A stretch of DNA of 64,000 nt from Haemaphysalis longicornis (GCA_013339765.2 CM023450.1:105975344-106039343), one strand, 5' to 3'; shown: positions 11,978 through 24,560, counted from the stretch's first letter. Notes: generated from the sequence alone by a model not told the origin. Made by a program: numbers and translations.

Positions 11978-13068
11978 ATGGGTTCTGCGCTAGCACACAG
12001 CTCAATGCAAGCAGGAAAATCCCAGGTTCTACATAGAGTTTTTGCAACAGTTGTGTGGGGTTCTCAATGGGAACATATGCGCAAGCATAACTTGTTTCTT
12101 CCTTTAAAGGCAGGGGGTGTTGGGCTCATGCATTTGTTTGTGCACCAACATGTGTCTCCTTTTTTCTTCTACAAAATGGTTGATCACCCACTTTTACTAA
12201 CTGTACTTCAGCACGCATAAGTTTCCATTTGCCTTTTTTGCTTATATGTACGGGCGAAGTTAATAGGAAGCCTCCATTGGGATTTCTAAAGGAGGTCGTG
12301 GAATCTTTTAACTTTCTTACCGCGCGGTTTTCCTTGGAATACCTGTTCAGCATATCAAGAAAGACTATGACGAGCACTCGTATTGCAAGTCTATTCCGGG
12401 TGCCTATTTACCGCCAGCCTTACTTAGGCAACCAGAAAATCAACATTTTAAAACGCGTAATGAGTATGTGTGTTCCGACAAATGCAAAAACGCTTTTCTT
12501 CAAGCTCCATTCTTCCACACTCCCAGTTAAGACATGGCTGCGCGAAAAGGGAATGTCTATTCCTTGGTCGGACAATTGTCGCCTATGTAATCAACCAGAG
12601 ACAATTGATCATTGTTTTGTGTTGTGCCGGGACGCTGTGTTCTTCTGGGACGTTTTGCAGCGGACACTAAAAAAGGGCATTGACATCACCCCGTACACCA
12701 TTCGCTTCCTGCCATTTGAAGATGTTAATCGGGTGCCAAATGACGTTTTTGTTCTCCTAGGATTGTTTACCTCGTAGAAGTGCCGTATGACCGATCGGCA
12801 TGCGTAACCCCCTAGGCCGACCAAGTGAATTTTTCGGGAACAGGCGGCGTTGGTGCGGAGCGTTTATGCTGCGCAGAGTGATCCACCGGAGTGGCTGCCT
12901 CTTTGGATGCATGCGTTTGCTTGCCTGAGTTTTGAAATGGCGCCGATCTTCGTTCGACTGATGTCCTTGCCCTTTGCTGTTTGTTAGTGTTTATATTGTT
13001 TGTTAAGTGTCTTGTCTGAGTTTTCTAAAGTTTTTCTAAAATTTCCATGCATTAAAGAAAAAAAAAGT
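11978..13068 (+). pseudogene. 5'-truncated LINE, C-terminal half with zinc knuckle and poly(A) tail
   Basis: Two open segments are joined by a frameshift at about 12215-12225. The first (11990-12220) has the V-V-W-G-S-x-W-E-H-M-R-x-H-N-L and A-G-G-V-G-L blocks found after the RT domain. The second (12221-12777) ends with a zf-RVT-type C-x2-C-x7-H-x4-C motif (about 12577-12630) followed by W-D-V-L and F-L-P-F. The N-terminal endonuclease and the RT catalytic blocks are absent. A 3' UTR of about 280 bases leads to ATTAAAG and a short A-run at 13060-13068, consistent with target-primed insertion of a 5'-truncated copy. The arrangement suggests an L1/Tx1-like lineage, but the clade is uncertain. 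It is non-functional. Confidence 0.75.
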
Positions 13069-13072
13069 GGGC

Positions 13073-13150
13073 GTACCTTAGTCTGCAAGATGACGGCCTC
13101 TCGGTCCGCTTCTCTCCGGGCTCAGGTTCGATCCCTGGCGGTGCCAGTAG
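13073..13150 (+). repeat. tRNA-derived SINE head or tRNA pseudogene
   Basis: A perfect B box GGTTCGATCCC lies at 13125-13135, followed by CTGGCGGTGCCA. About 45 bases upstream, CTTAGTCTGCAAGATGACGG is a degraded A box. The spacing is tRNA-like, but no clean cloverleaf can be drawn, so a SINE remnant is likelier than a functional tRNA. It starts a few bases after the poly(A) of the preceding LINE. Confidence 0.45.
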
Positions 13151-14861
13151 TTTGTGTAGCCTGGGTGTAGCCAGTAGCTGCCTTGGATGTCTCTTTGTGC
13201 AGCCAGTTGTAGACTAGGAGTTCCCTGCCGACGCGGACAGAAACATTTCCTTGGCTGGTTAGAGGTACACTGCTTCGCACTAAAACCTCTTTTTAACGAC
13301 AGCACGTGGACCGGCGTTGATGCCCGCAAGCTTCAAATTTTACCCTCGTAACACCCATTTTCCTTCTCTCAGGAATTTGTAGTTCCATTCTGTTCTGGTA
13401 TAGATGCTTGCGCCTTGCTTAGAATAAATCAGTTGTTAGTGCGCCGTTGCCGCATGGAAGTGTACGTTTTTTTTTTCTGTGTCCGTCTATGTGAACATAC
13501 CCAACGCAACTTCGCTTCAAAAGTATGTTACATCAACTAGCCCGACAAGAAGCGTTACTGAATCCAAGGAAATTTATACCCTAATTTTCTTAAATCTGAA
13601 TCCATGGAAGTTAATCCATTGTAATTCTGTCTTTCTTGCACGATGGGTTTATCGCTCAACGAGTTACTCGATGCTGTCGCATCAATGAACTCGCGTATGC
13701 ACGAAACGCCCTGAACACCCAAGTCGCGCATACTATAACGTGGGCCCATTTGTTGGGCGCGTACGCGTTCTTATGACGACTGAAAATGGCAGGATCGCGT
13801 TGGTGGAGCGCGCAAGAGCACAGAATGGCTGTACCTAGGGAGTAAACAGAGGGTTGTGGCCGCTTGTGGAGGGTTGTGGCCATAAAAATCGTCCGGCTGC
13901 GTATATAGTTACAGGGCTGAACAAGGACGCCAGCCTAAACAACTCGCAAACGACGCCGCGTTCAGCGCGTGTTCGTTGACCTCAAAGTTGCGGCTAAACA
14001 AATTTAAGTAGAAAAAAGAGGAAAGAACAAGGTAACCAAGCAAAAATTGGCCGTGCATCTGCTCGCTTCGTCGCAAATGGCGTTTCAAGACGATAGTGGT
14101 CTGGCGGCCCTGCCTCGTAAATTCATATAAGTTTACCGCATTCCACTGCTGCACTGTGAGGCCTTTCACGCTAGGGTGCCTGGATGCACACTTTGCCTGC
14201 CGCTCCCAGCGCTCCCAAGTGGATGCGGGCGCGCGCCTCCAGGCACCCTACTCCATAGAGTTTCATACAAATTTACACTAGAGGTAACTCTGGCGCCAAT
14301 GTCTAGGGGAGCCCGCGTTTCAGCGAGCTTTCCGTCATGTACCGGGGAGACACGTTCCACTTGTCCTTGGCATGGCCCTATGAACAGGCTGAAAAGTAGG
14401 CTCTGGCTGCAAAAAAAACAAAAACGACGATATTACTGTAGAAGGTTCATCAAAATTGTTTTGTTATTATAAAATTGAACCTCCAAAAAGATCAATTTCG
14501 CTGTAAATATGTAGAAGATTCATGCACGATGAACAAGAAAAAACGTTACCCTTTTTTGTTGATTTAGGCTTCGATACAAAAAAGAAGCCATATGGCTAGC
14601 TGAGCCAAGTGGGCGAGGAACGTCGCTAGCGGCGAATGGCGCCGCCCACGGCGGCCCGCGACTGCAGCGACAGATTTCCCTATAGTATATATTAGTATGA
14701 AACTCTTTACCCTACTCCACCCGCTCTCCACGCGCCATCTACTAGAACCTTTCATTACGGTTGAATAAGTTGGAACATCGCCAGAAGCCATAGTGGCGCA
14801 CGTGATAGCAGGTGAGGACGTAATACAGCGGATGTAGTATTTCACTTGCTATCGTAAAAAA
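13151..14861. other. Unassigned DNA
   Basis: No gene is recognised. The segment at 14038-14105 resembles 2845-2910, and short TAGAGTTTCATAC motifs occur in opposite orientation near 14262 and 14690. These are probably fragments of dispersed repeats. Confidence 0.4.
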
Positions 14862-15445
14862 TAGCGGTGGCTTAGCTCGCATATGCCAGGATATGCGTAG
14901 CGTGAGCTAAGGTTCAGCAATCCAATCCAATCCAATCCAATCCAATCCAATCCAATCCAGTCCAGTCCAGTCCAGTCCAGTCCAGTCCAGTCCAGTCCAG
15001 TCCAGTCCGGTCTGGTGTGGTCCGGTCCGGTCTGGTCTGGTCCAGTCCAGTCCAGTCCAGTCCAGTCACTGCTCCTCGCGCATGCGCAGCACGGCTCTCC
15101 AGGAGCCACGCGAAACGGCTATCAAGCGGTTCCCGCGCAACGTTAGACTTGGGTACTGCGCAACAGAGGCGCACAGCTGGGCACGCGCCGGCGCCGGCGC
15201 GTCTGCCGCGGCTATAACGTCACTCTTCTGGAATGGGGAGACCGGCGAATGTGCAGAACCAATTCTCTACACACACGTATTCCAATCGGATTCTACAATG
15301 AAATTTAATCCAATCCAATCTAATCCAATATAATCCAATCTAGTTCAATCAAATCCTATGCTCCTTGCGCTTGCGCAGCACGGCCCTTCAGGGTCCACGC
15401 GAAACTGCTTAATCTCGGCCACTGTAGCTTACGCTACAAAATCAA
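14862..15445 (+). repeat. Second copy set of the composite TGGCTTAGCTC repeat, with a pentanucleotide array
   Basis: The head module at 14866-14918 matches 1013-1070. It runs into AATCC units (about 14919-14957), then AGTCC units with GGTCT variants to about 15066, then the CGCGCATGCGCAGCAC module. A second pentanucleotide patch (15302-15356) and a diverged copy of the tail module, ending in TAGCTTACGCTAC, follow at 15358-15440. Either two elements are joined or the tail module is duplicated. The open frames across the array are compositional. Confidence 0.7.
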
Positions 15446-16096
15446 GCATCCATCTATTTTTAGCCCCCAGCCCTTTGTCACCCGTCTCTGGGATGAGCCT
15501 CTTCGCCGTCGTCGTGACCGAGCCAACGATGGGAAGACCAAAGTGAAAGAAAGCGAAGTAAGGGAATGTCGCGAAACTGGGAGGGGAGGGCGGTTCGCGG
15601 GGCGGCGCAAAAGCCAGCGCTCTCCGAAATCGTGTGGTGGCGGAGGGGAGGGGGCAGTATGCTGTGCCCGCGCGAGGCGTTCGACGGCGCGACGCTTGGC
15701 GAAAACGTGAGGGTACGTGCGCGTGTCTATGATGTGCGTGCGCTTCAGACGCAGTTCGTGATTCTTCCTGAGACGCACTTCGCGCTGCCGACGCATAGGC
15801 TCATCATCGCTACTGTGGAGAGAACCCACGAGTGAGTGCTGCCTCTCGCGCACTGCTGCTGCGCCCAAATATCGCATTAGGGAGTATCGTAATCGCCAGC
15901 CAATTTTTAAAGTAAAGGAGCACTGCAAATATTTATGTATTGATTGCATACCTCAGATCTCCGTAATGTCTTTTTTGTCAAACGATGGTGACAAGTGTGA
16001 ACACTGCAACCAGATCTCGATGCTTACGAATTGTTGAGGGTATATAAATGTCTTGTGCGACGTAAGTTCCCCTTTGGCTGGGTGGCTGAATCGAGG
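15446..16096. other. Unassigned DNA
   Basis: GC-rich to about 15850, then AT-rich. No domain is found on either strand. The long minus frame ending at 15434 has no recognisable feature. Confidence 0.4.
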
Positions 16097-16147
<51 letters not shown>

Positions 16148-16264
16148 GGACGGACGGACGGACGGACGGACGGACGGACGACGGACGGACGGACGGACGG
16201 ACGGACGGACGGACGGACGGACGGACGGACAGACAGACGGACAGACAGACGGACAGACAGACGG
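16097..16264. repeat. (GACA)n / (GACG)n compound microsatellite
   Basis: GACA units to about 16147, then GACG units with one 3-base slip at about 16180, then mixed GACA/GACG units. The 13-mer TATATAAATGTCT lies 38 bases upstream (16047-16059), as at the 3355 locus. Confidence 0.97.
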
Positions 16265-17445
16265 AAAGCCAGACCAAACTTTCTGCGTTCAAGTAGCCCA
16301 AGAAAGACTATCGTCTTTTATTACCCATGGAACGCGGCGCTCCCCGACCCTCCCCCTTCCCTGTTGGTTTTCTTCCGACATTCTTTACTGCAGACCAGTT
16401 AATGCTTCCCTCAACTGTAAAACGCAGTGCCTCAGCAAAGTGAGCTTTCCCAAAATTTCAGGCTGGATGGAAACTTCGGCATTTTATCAGTAAGCGCTGA
16501 GTTGTTTCTTTTCCAAAGTATACACATGCCTCATCATGGGGCAGGTATTTGTTCAAATAGGTTCTTATCCCCAAGCAGCCAGCTCGAACATCACAAAGCA
16601 ACGCACTTGGTTTACTCTTATCGTAAATATGTTATTTCTAGATGGTTTGTTTACCTGCATGACACACTCCAAACAATTTTTTCGTTTCCCTTCTTTCCGC
16701 CCACCTAACGGCGTCCGCTTCTTTAGCTTTCTCTAACGACCCCTCTGATTGTTCGTTTGCCCAGCTAATTTTGGGCTTTGTCGTCAGCCTTCTCGTCCCC
16801 CTCCGCGACTGAGCGCCCATGCTTTAAAAGCGTGGACACTCATTTTAGCAGTACATTTTAGCTTTTCTTATTCTGGTTTCTAAGCCTTTCCTCAAGACGT
16901 ATTCAACTTGGTGCTTCCATGGCTTCAAGAGAGGCCTAGTCCGTATCACCCTGTACTTACTTATTCTTTATCTTACCTTGCGGTCCTAGTGCAAATTGAC
17001 TGTGTGCGTTCTAATTCACTTCCAGCCCCGATAAAATGACTGTTTTTATGCGGAGTACGGGATTAATATGTGAGTGTTTGACGTTTCCATCATTACTCCT
17101 TTACGAATTTTTCGTACTACCTCATACTTAGTAGCCTAGCAGAGGGCTCTGCATTTCGTTATCGTCACGCTTCGCCTCCCTTTCAACGTCAGGTGTTCTT
17201 CACGGATATAAGCAGCTAATAAATTAACTCCGATCCTCACGTATTTATACTCCTTTACTAACAGTATGGCTCGCCATTTGACCCTTACTGGAGTGGTGTT
17301 AGCTTCATCGTTAAATTCAATTGTCCTTGTGCAGCAGTGTGCGGCGGCTTCAACTTAATATGACTACTTACGGGTGACGTTACAATCCGAACTTTGTGAG
17401 GTTCCATCGAATGGCCGGGGTGAAATCTTGGGGGTCAAACATCTT
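16265..17445. other. Unassigned AT-rich DNA
   Basis: No coding or RNA feature is recognised. Confidence 0.45.
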
Positions 17446-18480
17446 TAATGGTATCATCATCAGCAGCAACAGCAGCAGCCTGCTCGGGTGCACTGCAGGA
17501 CGAAGGCATCTCCCGTTAACCTCCAACCGCTCCTGTCCTGCCCTAGTCGAGTCCACAGTCTACCAACGAAGTTCCGTATTTCATCCCTCCATCATGCTAT
17601 TAGATTTCCCTTTCTCCTATAACCATCTCTTAATATCCATTGTTTCTGTTACCATAAATGTCCGCTGGTTGTCCGTTTGTCTCACTACAAGGCCAGCCCA
17701 AGTCCATTTTTTTTCTTTATTTGATATCGTCAACTCTAGCTTGTTCTCTGATCCAGGTAGCTCATTTCTTGTACCTGAGTGTTATTCCTAACATTATTCA
17801 TCCATGGCCCGTTGAGGTCCTTGAAACCCGTGGGATTTCCCATGCTATGAATCAGAATAATGTTGGCGTTTTTCCAGGCTATGGGTACTTTTTGAGTCTT
17901 CAAGCATTCAGAAAATAGTACAGCAAGCTTTTCCTGTACAATATTTCCTCCCTCCTTCAAAAGGTCTACGGTTATGCCATTGTCACCTGCAGCATTACCT
18001 ATTTTCATGCTTTTTAAAGCCTTTTCAACTTCTTTTGTAGTTATTAGTGGAACATCGCAACTTGAGCTTGTATTCTCAGTATTTTCCCCTGGTCTAATAT
18101 CGCTGGTATACAGCCTAAAGTAGAATCGTTCTGCTACTTTAATTATCTCATCCAAGTTGTGCGTAATGTTACTTTGCTCGTCTCCGAGTGCGTATTTGCC
18201 GATGGCTAGCTTTCTCTTAGTTGCTTTGAAGCTTCCCGCTGTTTGCGGCTTTTCACCGATCACTGTCATGTTATGTGCATCAATCTCGTTTGTTTTACTT
18301 CTGTTAGTCGGACTCGGTTTAGACAGCTTGGCTGATTCAATCTGATGTGCCGTACCTGACACTTTCATGTTCTTACGTTCTTACGTTTGGCAACTAGTTC
18401 CTTCGTTTTCATGGTTAGTTTTTCAGTTTGTTTCCTACTCTACATGTTGCTTTTCCGACAGCTGCTGTTGATTCGCTGAG
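17446..18480 (-). pseudogene. RTE-like LINE, internally deleted
   Basis: Reading the minus strand from about 18480, the linker before RT is followed by the start of the RT domain: F-Y-x-x-L-Y, then E-V-E-K-A-L-K-S-M-K-I-G-N-A-A-G-D-N-G-I, then W-K-N-A-N-I-I-L-I-H (to about 17830). The sequence then jumps to the terminal K-K-W-T-W-A-G blocks (about 17700) and the element's 3' end, a CTGCAG...AGGCTG motif followed by GCTGCTG/GATGATGAT repeats (17446-17510). The catalytic RT core is missing between them. Numerous stops occur downstream of 17736. A plus-strand piece carrying much of the missing core lies immediately beyond at 18500-19175. Confidence 0.8.
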
Positions 18481-18499
18481 TGCCGATGTTAGGTTGTCG

Positions 18500-19175
18500 T
18501 TTAGCTTAAGAAACCTTCAGTGCTAGAAGGACTAAAAGATCAGGGCATAGAGGAAACCCACATAAGACATCTGGAAGACACATATAGGGGATGCACGGGA
18601 AGGATAACACTCCACAAGCAAAGCGATAAATTTCCGATCCGAAAGGGTGTAAGACAGGCAGATACCATATCTCCAAAACTATTCACAGCATGTTTTGAAG
18701 GGGTATTTAGAAAGCTTGACTGAGAAAACATTGGATTAAAGATAAACGGGGAGTACGTGAGCCACTTGAGGTTTGCAGACGACATAGTCTTGGTGAGGTG
18801 AGACTGCAGAACACATGCAAACAATGCTTGAGGAACTACAATAAGAAAGCACGGCCGTGGGGCTAAAAATAAATATAAATAAGTCTCAAGTAATGAGGAT
18901 TACGCATGCCAAGAACGTCTTCTTCAGCTTAGGAAACGAAACGCTAGAAGAAGTAACAGAATTTAACTACCTCGGACAGATGGCTAGTGCTGACCCCAAA
19001 CACGAGAGAGAAATCCCTGCGGAGAATATTTATGGGCTGGGGAGCACTCTGCAAGTACTCCCAAATAATGAAAAGTAAGCGACCTCTGCCACTCAAAAGA
19101 AAAATTTACAAGCGGTGCATACTGCCGGTGACGACACATGGAGCTGAAACTTGGCGCTTACAAAACAACTACAAT
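18500..19175 (+). pseudogene. RTE-like LINE, RT core fragment in opposite orientation
   Basis: The plus strand encodes the RT palm: G-V-R-Q-A-D-T-I-S-P-K-L-F (the usual Q-G-D has A-D here), then after a stop at 18721 L-R-F-A-D-D-I-V-L (catalytic F-A-D-D at about 18773-18785), then L-K-I-N-I-N-K-S-Q-V-M and Y-L-G-Q, and finally L-K-R-K-I-Y-K-R-C-I-L-P-V. It breaks off after G-A-E-T-W-R at about 19160 and has no 3' end. Several stops and frame changes are present. Its content falls within the interval missing from the minus-strand piece next door. Confidence 0.8.
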
Positions 19176-21515
19176 GGAATTTTTTTTTCTCGTGGCTGGG
19201 AGCCTTATAAAGCAAAGTTGAGTTAGTGCGACAAATAATCAACGCGCGCTGAGGGCACAAATTGTGAAAACTATCAGGCGTGCCTTTGAGCGAATGACGG
19301 CTTTTAAGGGTGCAGGCAAATTGCTGAATTGTTGCTAATGTACCATTCCCTCTGTTTTCTCCTTCGCGACGAACAGAGCAAACAGCGGGGGAAAAATCTC
19401 TTCGTTCGCGCATATTTAACGCTGCTTTAACGCACCCCAGGCAAGAGTGAAAGATCCGGACGACTGTCGACCGAGACGACGAGAAGAGGGTGGTAGCGCG
19501 GGAGTGAAGGCACATGAAATGGAGAGGCCATTAAAAAATAACGGCAATCAACGCGGCACGCACCCGTCTTTGAACCGACGCACTCGCTCTCCCTCCATTC
19601 TCTCCCTTTTTTCCCTCCCTACATCCCCAACTGTTGGCACTGCGGGGCTCAGTGCTGCCTTCTCCCTGCTGTCTCGCAATGAATTTCTGATGAAGCCCCG
19701 TAGTGTACGAGCAGCAAGTCATGCGTTCTTAGGCGCTGAATACTTAAGTATTCGTCGGATGCTGCGTTCTCGTTGCGTTCAGTGCCCCAAGAAAAAGGAA
19801 GCGAGCGGCGGTGAGAGGAAGACGAGAATGGGAGACGAATAAAAAGGCGAACGACGGTAGCTTTAGCCCGCGCGTTTTGCTCGGAAAGTAGCGGGTGTCT
19901 CATCGGGGAGTCCCTGCCGCTGGAAGGCGGGATTTCCAGATGTCGTGCTGCTTGATTACGCGCAATTTTTCACGTTGCGCGCGCGAGGAGGGCTCCTGTT
20001 TGGTCTCGCCATGAGGAGCAAAGTACGCTTATTGCGAGAGAAAGAGGAGGTTACGCTGGTATAGAGAATATGAGCGGCGTGTCACGGTGGTGAGGGAGCG
20101 TAGCGATTTTTACCGCCCAGTTCAGCGGCGAAGTGAGCGGATCGCGTGCCAAATTTGCCATCTCCGGTATTAATTTGACAGCGTTGGACGAGATGGCGTT
20201 GCTTTCAACAGCATTGGAGTGGGGCTTAGCAGTCTCTTTCAGTGGTAATGAATGCCCTACGCTTTTAAGAGGTGACATGGCTGTTTTCTCAGTGAAAAAT
20301 AAATGCACGCGCACGTTGACTCGCATACAACGACCAGAACAACAATCAGAGCTAGAACATAGCTCGAATACTTGCCAGAGGATGACGCTATTCTTTATCA
20401 ATGTGGTTAGGTCATGAAAATTTCCAGTTTTACCTAACAAAATAGAAGACCTTACGCTGTCCTCTGCTCGAGTCGGTGCTTAATTAACGCGCCTCAACTG
20501 CCATCGCTAAAATCCGCACGGTTGTCTCCTGGGTTTTTGACTTTACACTGTTGCTATCTTTGGTCAGTGTTTACATTTTTCCGTTAACCCTAGCGCTCCT
20601 CCCAAGGAGGATTATAAGGATTATAATCATTGGATCACACTACAGGGCGACAATATCCCTTTATGCGAAAGTCCCCTTAGGTAATCAAAACCCTCCAGCG
20701 CATTGATTCCCTCAACCCCGTTATCTCTTTTTCACTTAACACCAAGTAGAGTCAATTTGCTCTCAATCGCCTCGGCAACGGCTACGATAACCCCAAAGAT
20801 AGCAATAAAACGCAGGCGGGCTCTTTTGGTACAGTGGTCTTGTCACAACATCAGAGGAAAGGAAACGACCTCCACTTCTTTCTTCCTGCGATGGGTAAAA
20901 AATATAGAAATAACAGTAAGCACTGTAAGCCATGGGAGGGGATGGGGTGTGATTCCCCACGGCTCTCCAAAGCACTCATTTAAACGTCAAACACAGCCAG
21001 GATTTCCGCCCGAGACCAGTGAGCCGCCGCCTGTGCGTATACACACTCCCGGCGCCACACTGCCATTTGGCAGGGGGCATCGGACCAGAAGCCACAGCGA
21101 TTCGAAGCGGAACGAGCGCATACGTAATCACACCAGCGAATCCTCGGAGCCACGCGTTGGTTTTTCTTGTCCCATCGTCGTCGTCGTCGTCGTCATCGTC
21201 GTCGGCCGATAGCCGAGAGGGCCCCCGCCGGCGGCGGTGACGATCAGCGGCAGCTCGAGTCGTTGCCGCAGGCTAAACAGGAGACCAGGGAGGCGGGAGG
21301 AGGGGTCGCCAAATGGAAACAAACCGCCCAGATTAGAGACCCTGCTTGGGCGTCCATTAGAGCGGGATGGCGAGATACCAGGGACGACTCTCCTCTCCTC
21401 TCCTCCCTAAACTCGCTCCCCAGTTCATCCCCTCAGTCCTCTTTCTCGTCCCTCCCTCACGCGCACGTCCCTACGGCGCTGCTACAGCGAAAAACCAGGC
21501 GAGTCTCAATCGCGC

Positions 21516-21550
21516 TATAAAAGCTGCGCCTCGCCAGCGCCGCGCATTAT
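21516..21550 (+). promoter_or_regulatory. Candidate TATA/initiator core promoter
   Basis: TATAAAAG at 21516-21523 matches the TATA consensus exactly in an otherwise GC-rich stretch. A GCATTA initiator-like motif has its A at 21546, 30 bases after the first T, which is the expected spacing. No recognisable coding sequence follows, so this may be chance or the promoter of a non-coding or repeat transcript. Confidence 0.35.
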
Positions 21551-23964
21551 CGAAAGTCGGCTCACGACCACGGCCAGCCCAAGGCGCCGTCGGAGGAGGG
21601 CAGGAAAAAAGGCAATAGGGAAATGAGGAAGCCCGCGACGGGAAAGCCGGGAAGAAAAGCAAAGCGTAGCGGCGTTCCAGTCCTGCGGCGAAAAGTGGCT
21701 GCTGCTTGGGCCAGGCGCCAATGGCAGATTAAGGGGGACACAATTGCCCGTCTCGGTCGCACTCCGAGAGTTCGCATGCAGGGTCAGGCGAAGAAGGGTG
21801 TCGCGCACTGTGCGAGCGACCTCCTCACATTCCCTCCTTTCTCGCCTCTTGTGCGCCGCATTCTGCCTCTGTCTCTCCCGCGTAGGAGTGGAGGAAGATG
21901 GAATCAGGGGGAAGACGGGCCTGTGCTTGGAATTGGGAGGAGACGCTTAGGAAAACAGAGGGTCTGCCTCTCTAAATGAACTGTTGAATTGCCGGATTGG
22001 GTGTCCGGTTGAGAACGCTTTTCCAATGGCGCTTGGTGTCTTTCGTTGCCCCGTTCCTTTCTTTTTTATTTTCCTTTGGCGTCACTCAACTGCAGCTTTA
22101 ATGTTTCTTTAATTTTCTTTCTCTCTAACGCTTCGACCATTAAAGAAACACTTTCGAATTGGGAACTCGGAGATTGCGTAATGGAGTTTTGTTTTTGACT
22201 TAATTTTGCGAGAATCTAACGAAAAGAAAGACAGGCGTGCTGAGCAAACAGACGGTGAACTTAACGTCGCGGTGAAATCGATTGGGGAGCCTGATTCCAG
22301 TAACAGGTTTGCGGATGTGTCGAAATACCCAAAACTGAACAGCAAGGTGTTCCTGAGCGCTAATAGTTGCTTGAGTATGTCTAGAGAAAGAGAGTGATAG
22401 GGGAGGGATAGGGATAAATTCTATTGAATGACACGACCTTGCCTTCTAAGCCCAACGGTTTCCTCATCCCAGGAAACCATGGTCCCCCGCTGCTTGCCTT
22501 GCCCTTTAATTGGTACCTCGACTTGTCAGCAGGATCTCCCAGTGGTCTTTGCTTGGTGGTGGGTCTTGAGGTTTTTTAGGGACGAAGCCTGTTAGGGGCT
22601 GGAGCGTTTGGCGTCTCCTGTCATCGTCGTCGTCGTCATCGTCGTCGTAATCGTTGGCGTAATCGTCGTCTTATGTAGTCACGGTACTAAAACAACAGAA
22701 AACTCGTTTACGCCTCGCGCTTGAACGTAACGCGTTCTAACAAAACACCGGGACACTCGTTTACGCCTCGCGCTAGAGAGCTTCGTGCTTCAAAGGCAAG
22801 AGAATTTTACAGCAAAGCTGTATACCTTTACCTTCCACCGGTTTCATTTCCGTTGTAAAAACTGGCAAAGCGCCCAGAATACACTTATACACTGCATTCT
22901 TCGCCCCTAACCAGGTTTCACGTTAGGGGAGAAGCCCGTGATTTTTTTTGTGTGTGTGTGTGGTTCTTGCACTCTTATATCATGTGGTACGGGATATTAG
23001 GCGCATCCAGGGTTGTGCTTGCGGTTTCCTGGATAGGTTCTCTGAGCAAGAAGCCTTTAGGAAGAAACTGGCACTCTAAGCTTAACTATGTGATTCATCT
23101 TTCAACAGGCTGCACTCGAGTGATCAATCTCCGTCGCCAACAAAGAAAATGCGGCAGATAACAGCAACGGGCGTACTACGTGGCACAAAAAAGTGATTTC
23201 CGCAGTGGCACTGCGTAATGTAGAACTTCATTTTTGCATTAGGATAGACTGACGAATCCATGCAGCTAATAATGAAATTGAGGTTTAATGACGCTATCGG
23301 GCGTACTACCTTACTCGAAAGTGCGGTCTACGCTGCGGCACCGTGCAGACCGAACTTTTCAGTCAGTGAGCTCGATATTGTACAGCCCAGTTTCATATTT
23401 TTGAGTCAAATTGTATGCAGGTTGCTGTCATTCGGCGAATTTACTTCGTCGCCAAAGATTGGTCACTCGAGTGCATTATGGTGAAGTTTAACCACGGGAT
23501 TGCGTTAGAATCTATGTTAAGGCCACGCGAACGTAATGTTAAAATTGTGTGGCAAATACTAGAAAAGCCGTCCTGGCACACAAAATCAGTTGATTTACAC
23601 GCACAAGACAAAGAGACATAGATGACAGAAGCAGGGGGTGGTGTTCAGACATACACAGCCACAAATACTGTGGACATGAAGTTTTTCGTTAAACTCTCCC
23701 CCCTAGGAAACCGCATGACAGCTTTTGTGCGCAAGGCAGCCCCGTTGCAGTTGCCTCATGGTCTACTGACGTTGTTCTGATATTGCTCTCTTTGAAATGA
23801 AGCACCCGCGCCGATGCTGACTCCGACACAAATTTTGGGCAAGCGCGCAATACATGACCGCTGTCTGCCAACGCACAACAAAATCACAAGCTGTAGGAGT
23901 GCCCTAAAGAAGCCATAAGAATTATGGGTAATGTGAAATGGCTTCCAGGAAACCGAATTTATAA

Positions 23965-24156
23965 GACTCGGTCACCACTGTAGCCATAAAAAAAACCCCT
24001 ACGACGACGGCTGTTGTGAAAGCCCCTAAAAAGCGCGCTGATCCGGAAGTGGTTACTAAGCGAGACATCGCACCAATGGACGAATTTAAAGAACCTACTT
24101 CTATCCCACAATCCTTCGGTTATGGAAGCGATAGTGATGAAAACCGTTGCTCTTGA
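23965..24156 (+). CDS. Short unassigned open frame with acidic end
   Basis: An open frame of 63 codons between stops lacks an early ATG, so it would be an exon or a remnant. It is lysine/threonine-rich at the start (K-K-T-P-T-T-T) and ends G-Y-G-S-D-S-D-E-N-R-C-S before TGA. The composition looks like a C-terminal tail of a larger protein, perhaps a transposase, but no family is recognised. Low confidence that it is or was translated. Confidence 0.15.
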   Translation, partial: DSVTTVAIKKTPTTTAVVKAPKKRADPEVVTKRDIAPMDEFKEPTSIPQSFGYGSDSDENRCS

Positions 24157-24485
24157 TTTCCAAAACGATGTTTCTTTTTACAGCTGACGCCTATTGCGTA
24201 ATAAAATGATGTTCGTGCTATTTTTGTCGAAAGACAACGCCTAAGAATGGGTACAAAAGAAAGAGGTGCTCGGTTCGGCTTCCTTTTGCTCAGTCTGATC
24301 TCTGTCTCTGTGCGCCGGCATCTGTCAATGGTTAATCACGCACCAATATCACGACGGTTGCCAGTTTATAACCTGTATGCTCGGTGGGGATGAACCCAAA
24401 CAGCTGGAAGTCGCAAAATCACCAACGGGAAAGGTGGCTGAGATGTTGCGGTACTAAGCACGGTATCGATGGTTGGACTCACAAA

Positions 24486-24560
24486 CTCGGCGGCCGTTTT
24501 CTAGTGGAGGCGAAGAACCTAAGCACCCGTGTGCCGAGAGTTCAGGTGCATTACAGATCT
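24486..24560 (+). repeat. Ruka-like SINE fragment
   Basis: CGGCGGCCGTTTTCTAGTGG followed by GGCGAAGAACC and CACCCGTGTGCC matches the start of the SINE body seen at 5757-5820. The tRNA-like head and the 3' end are missing. Confidence 0.6.

Larger units (their letters stand above)
19176..24485. other. Unassigned DNA with microsatellites
   Basis: About 5.3 kb without an identifiable gene. It contains TCG/GTC-type trinucleotide runs at 21174-21205 and 22622-22672, a GC-rich block with a TATA motif (listed separately) and a short GT run at about 22950-22962. The many open frames at 20.7-22.0 kb follow base composition and carry no domain. Confidence 0.4.

Noticed and set aside
16031..16493. Frames over the second GACA/GACG array
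   Set aside because: Compositional, as above.
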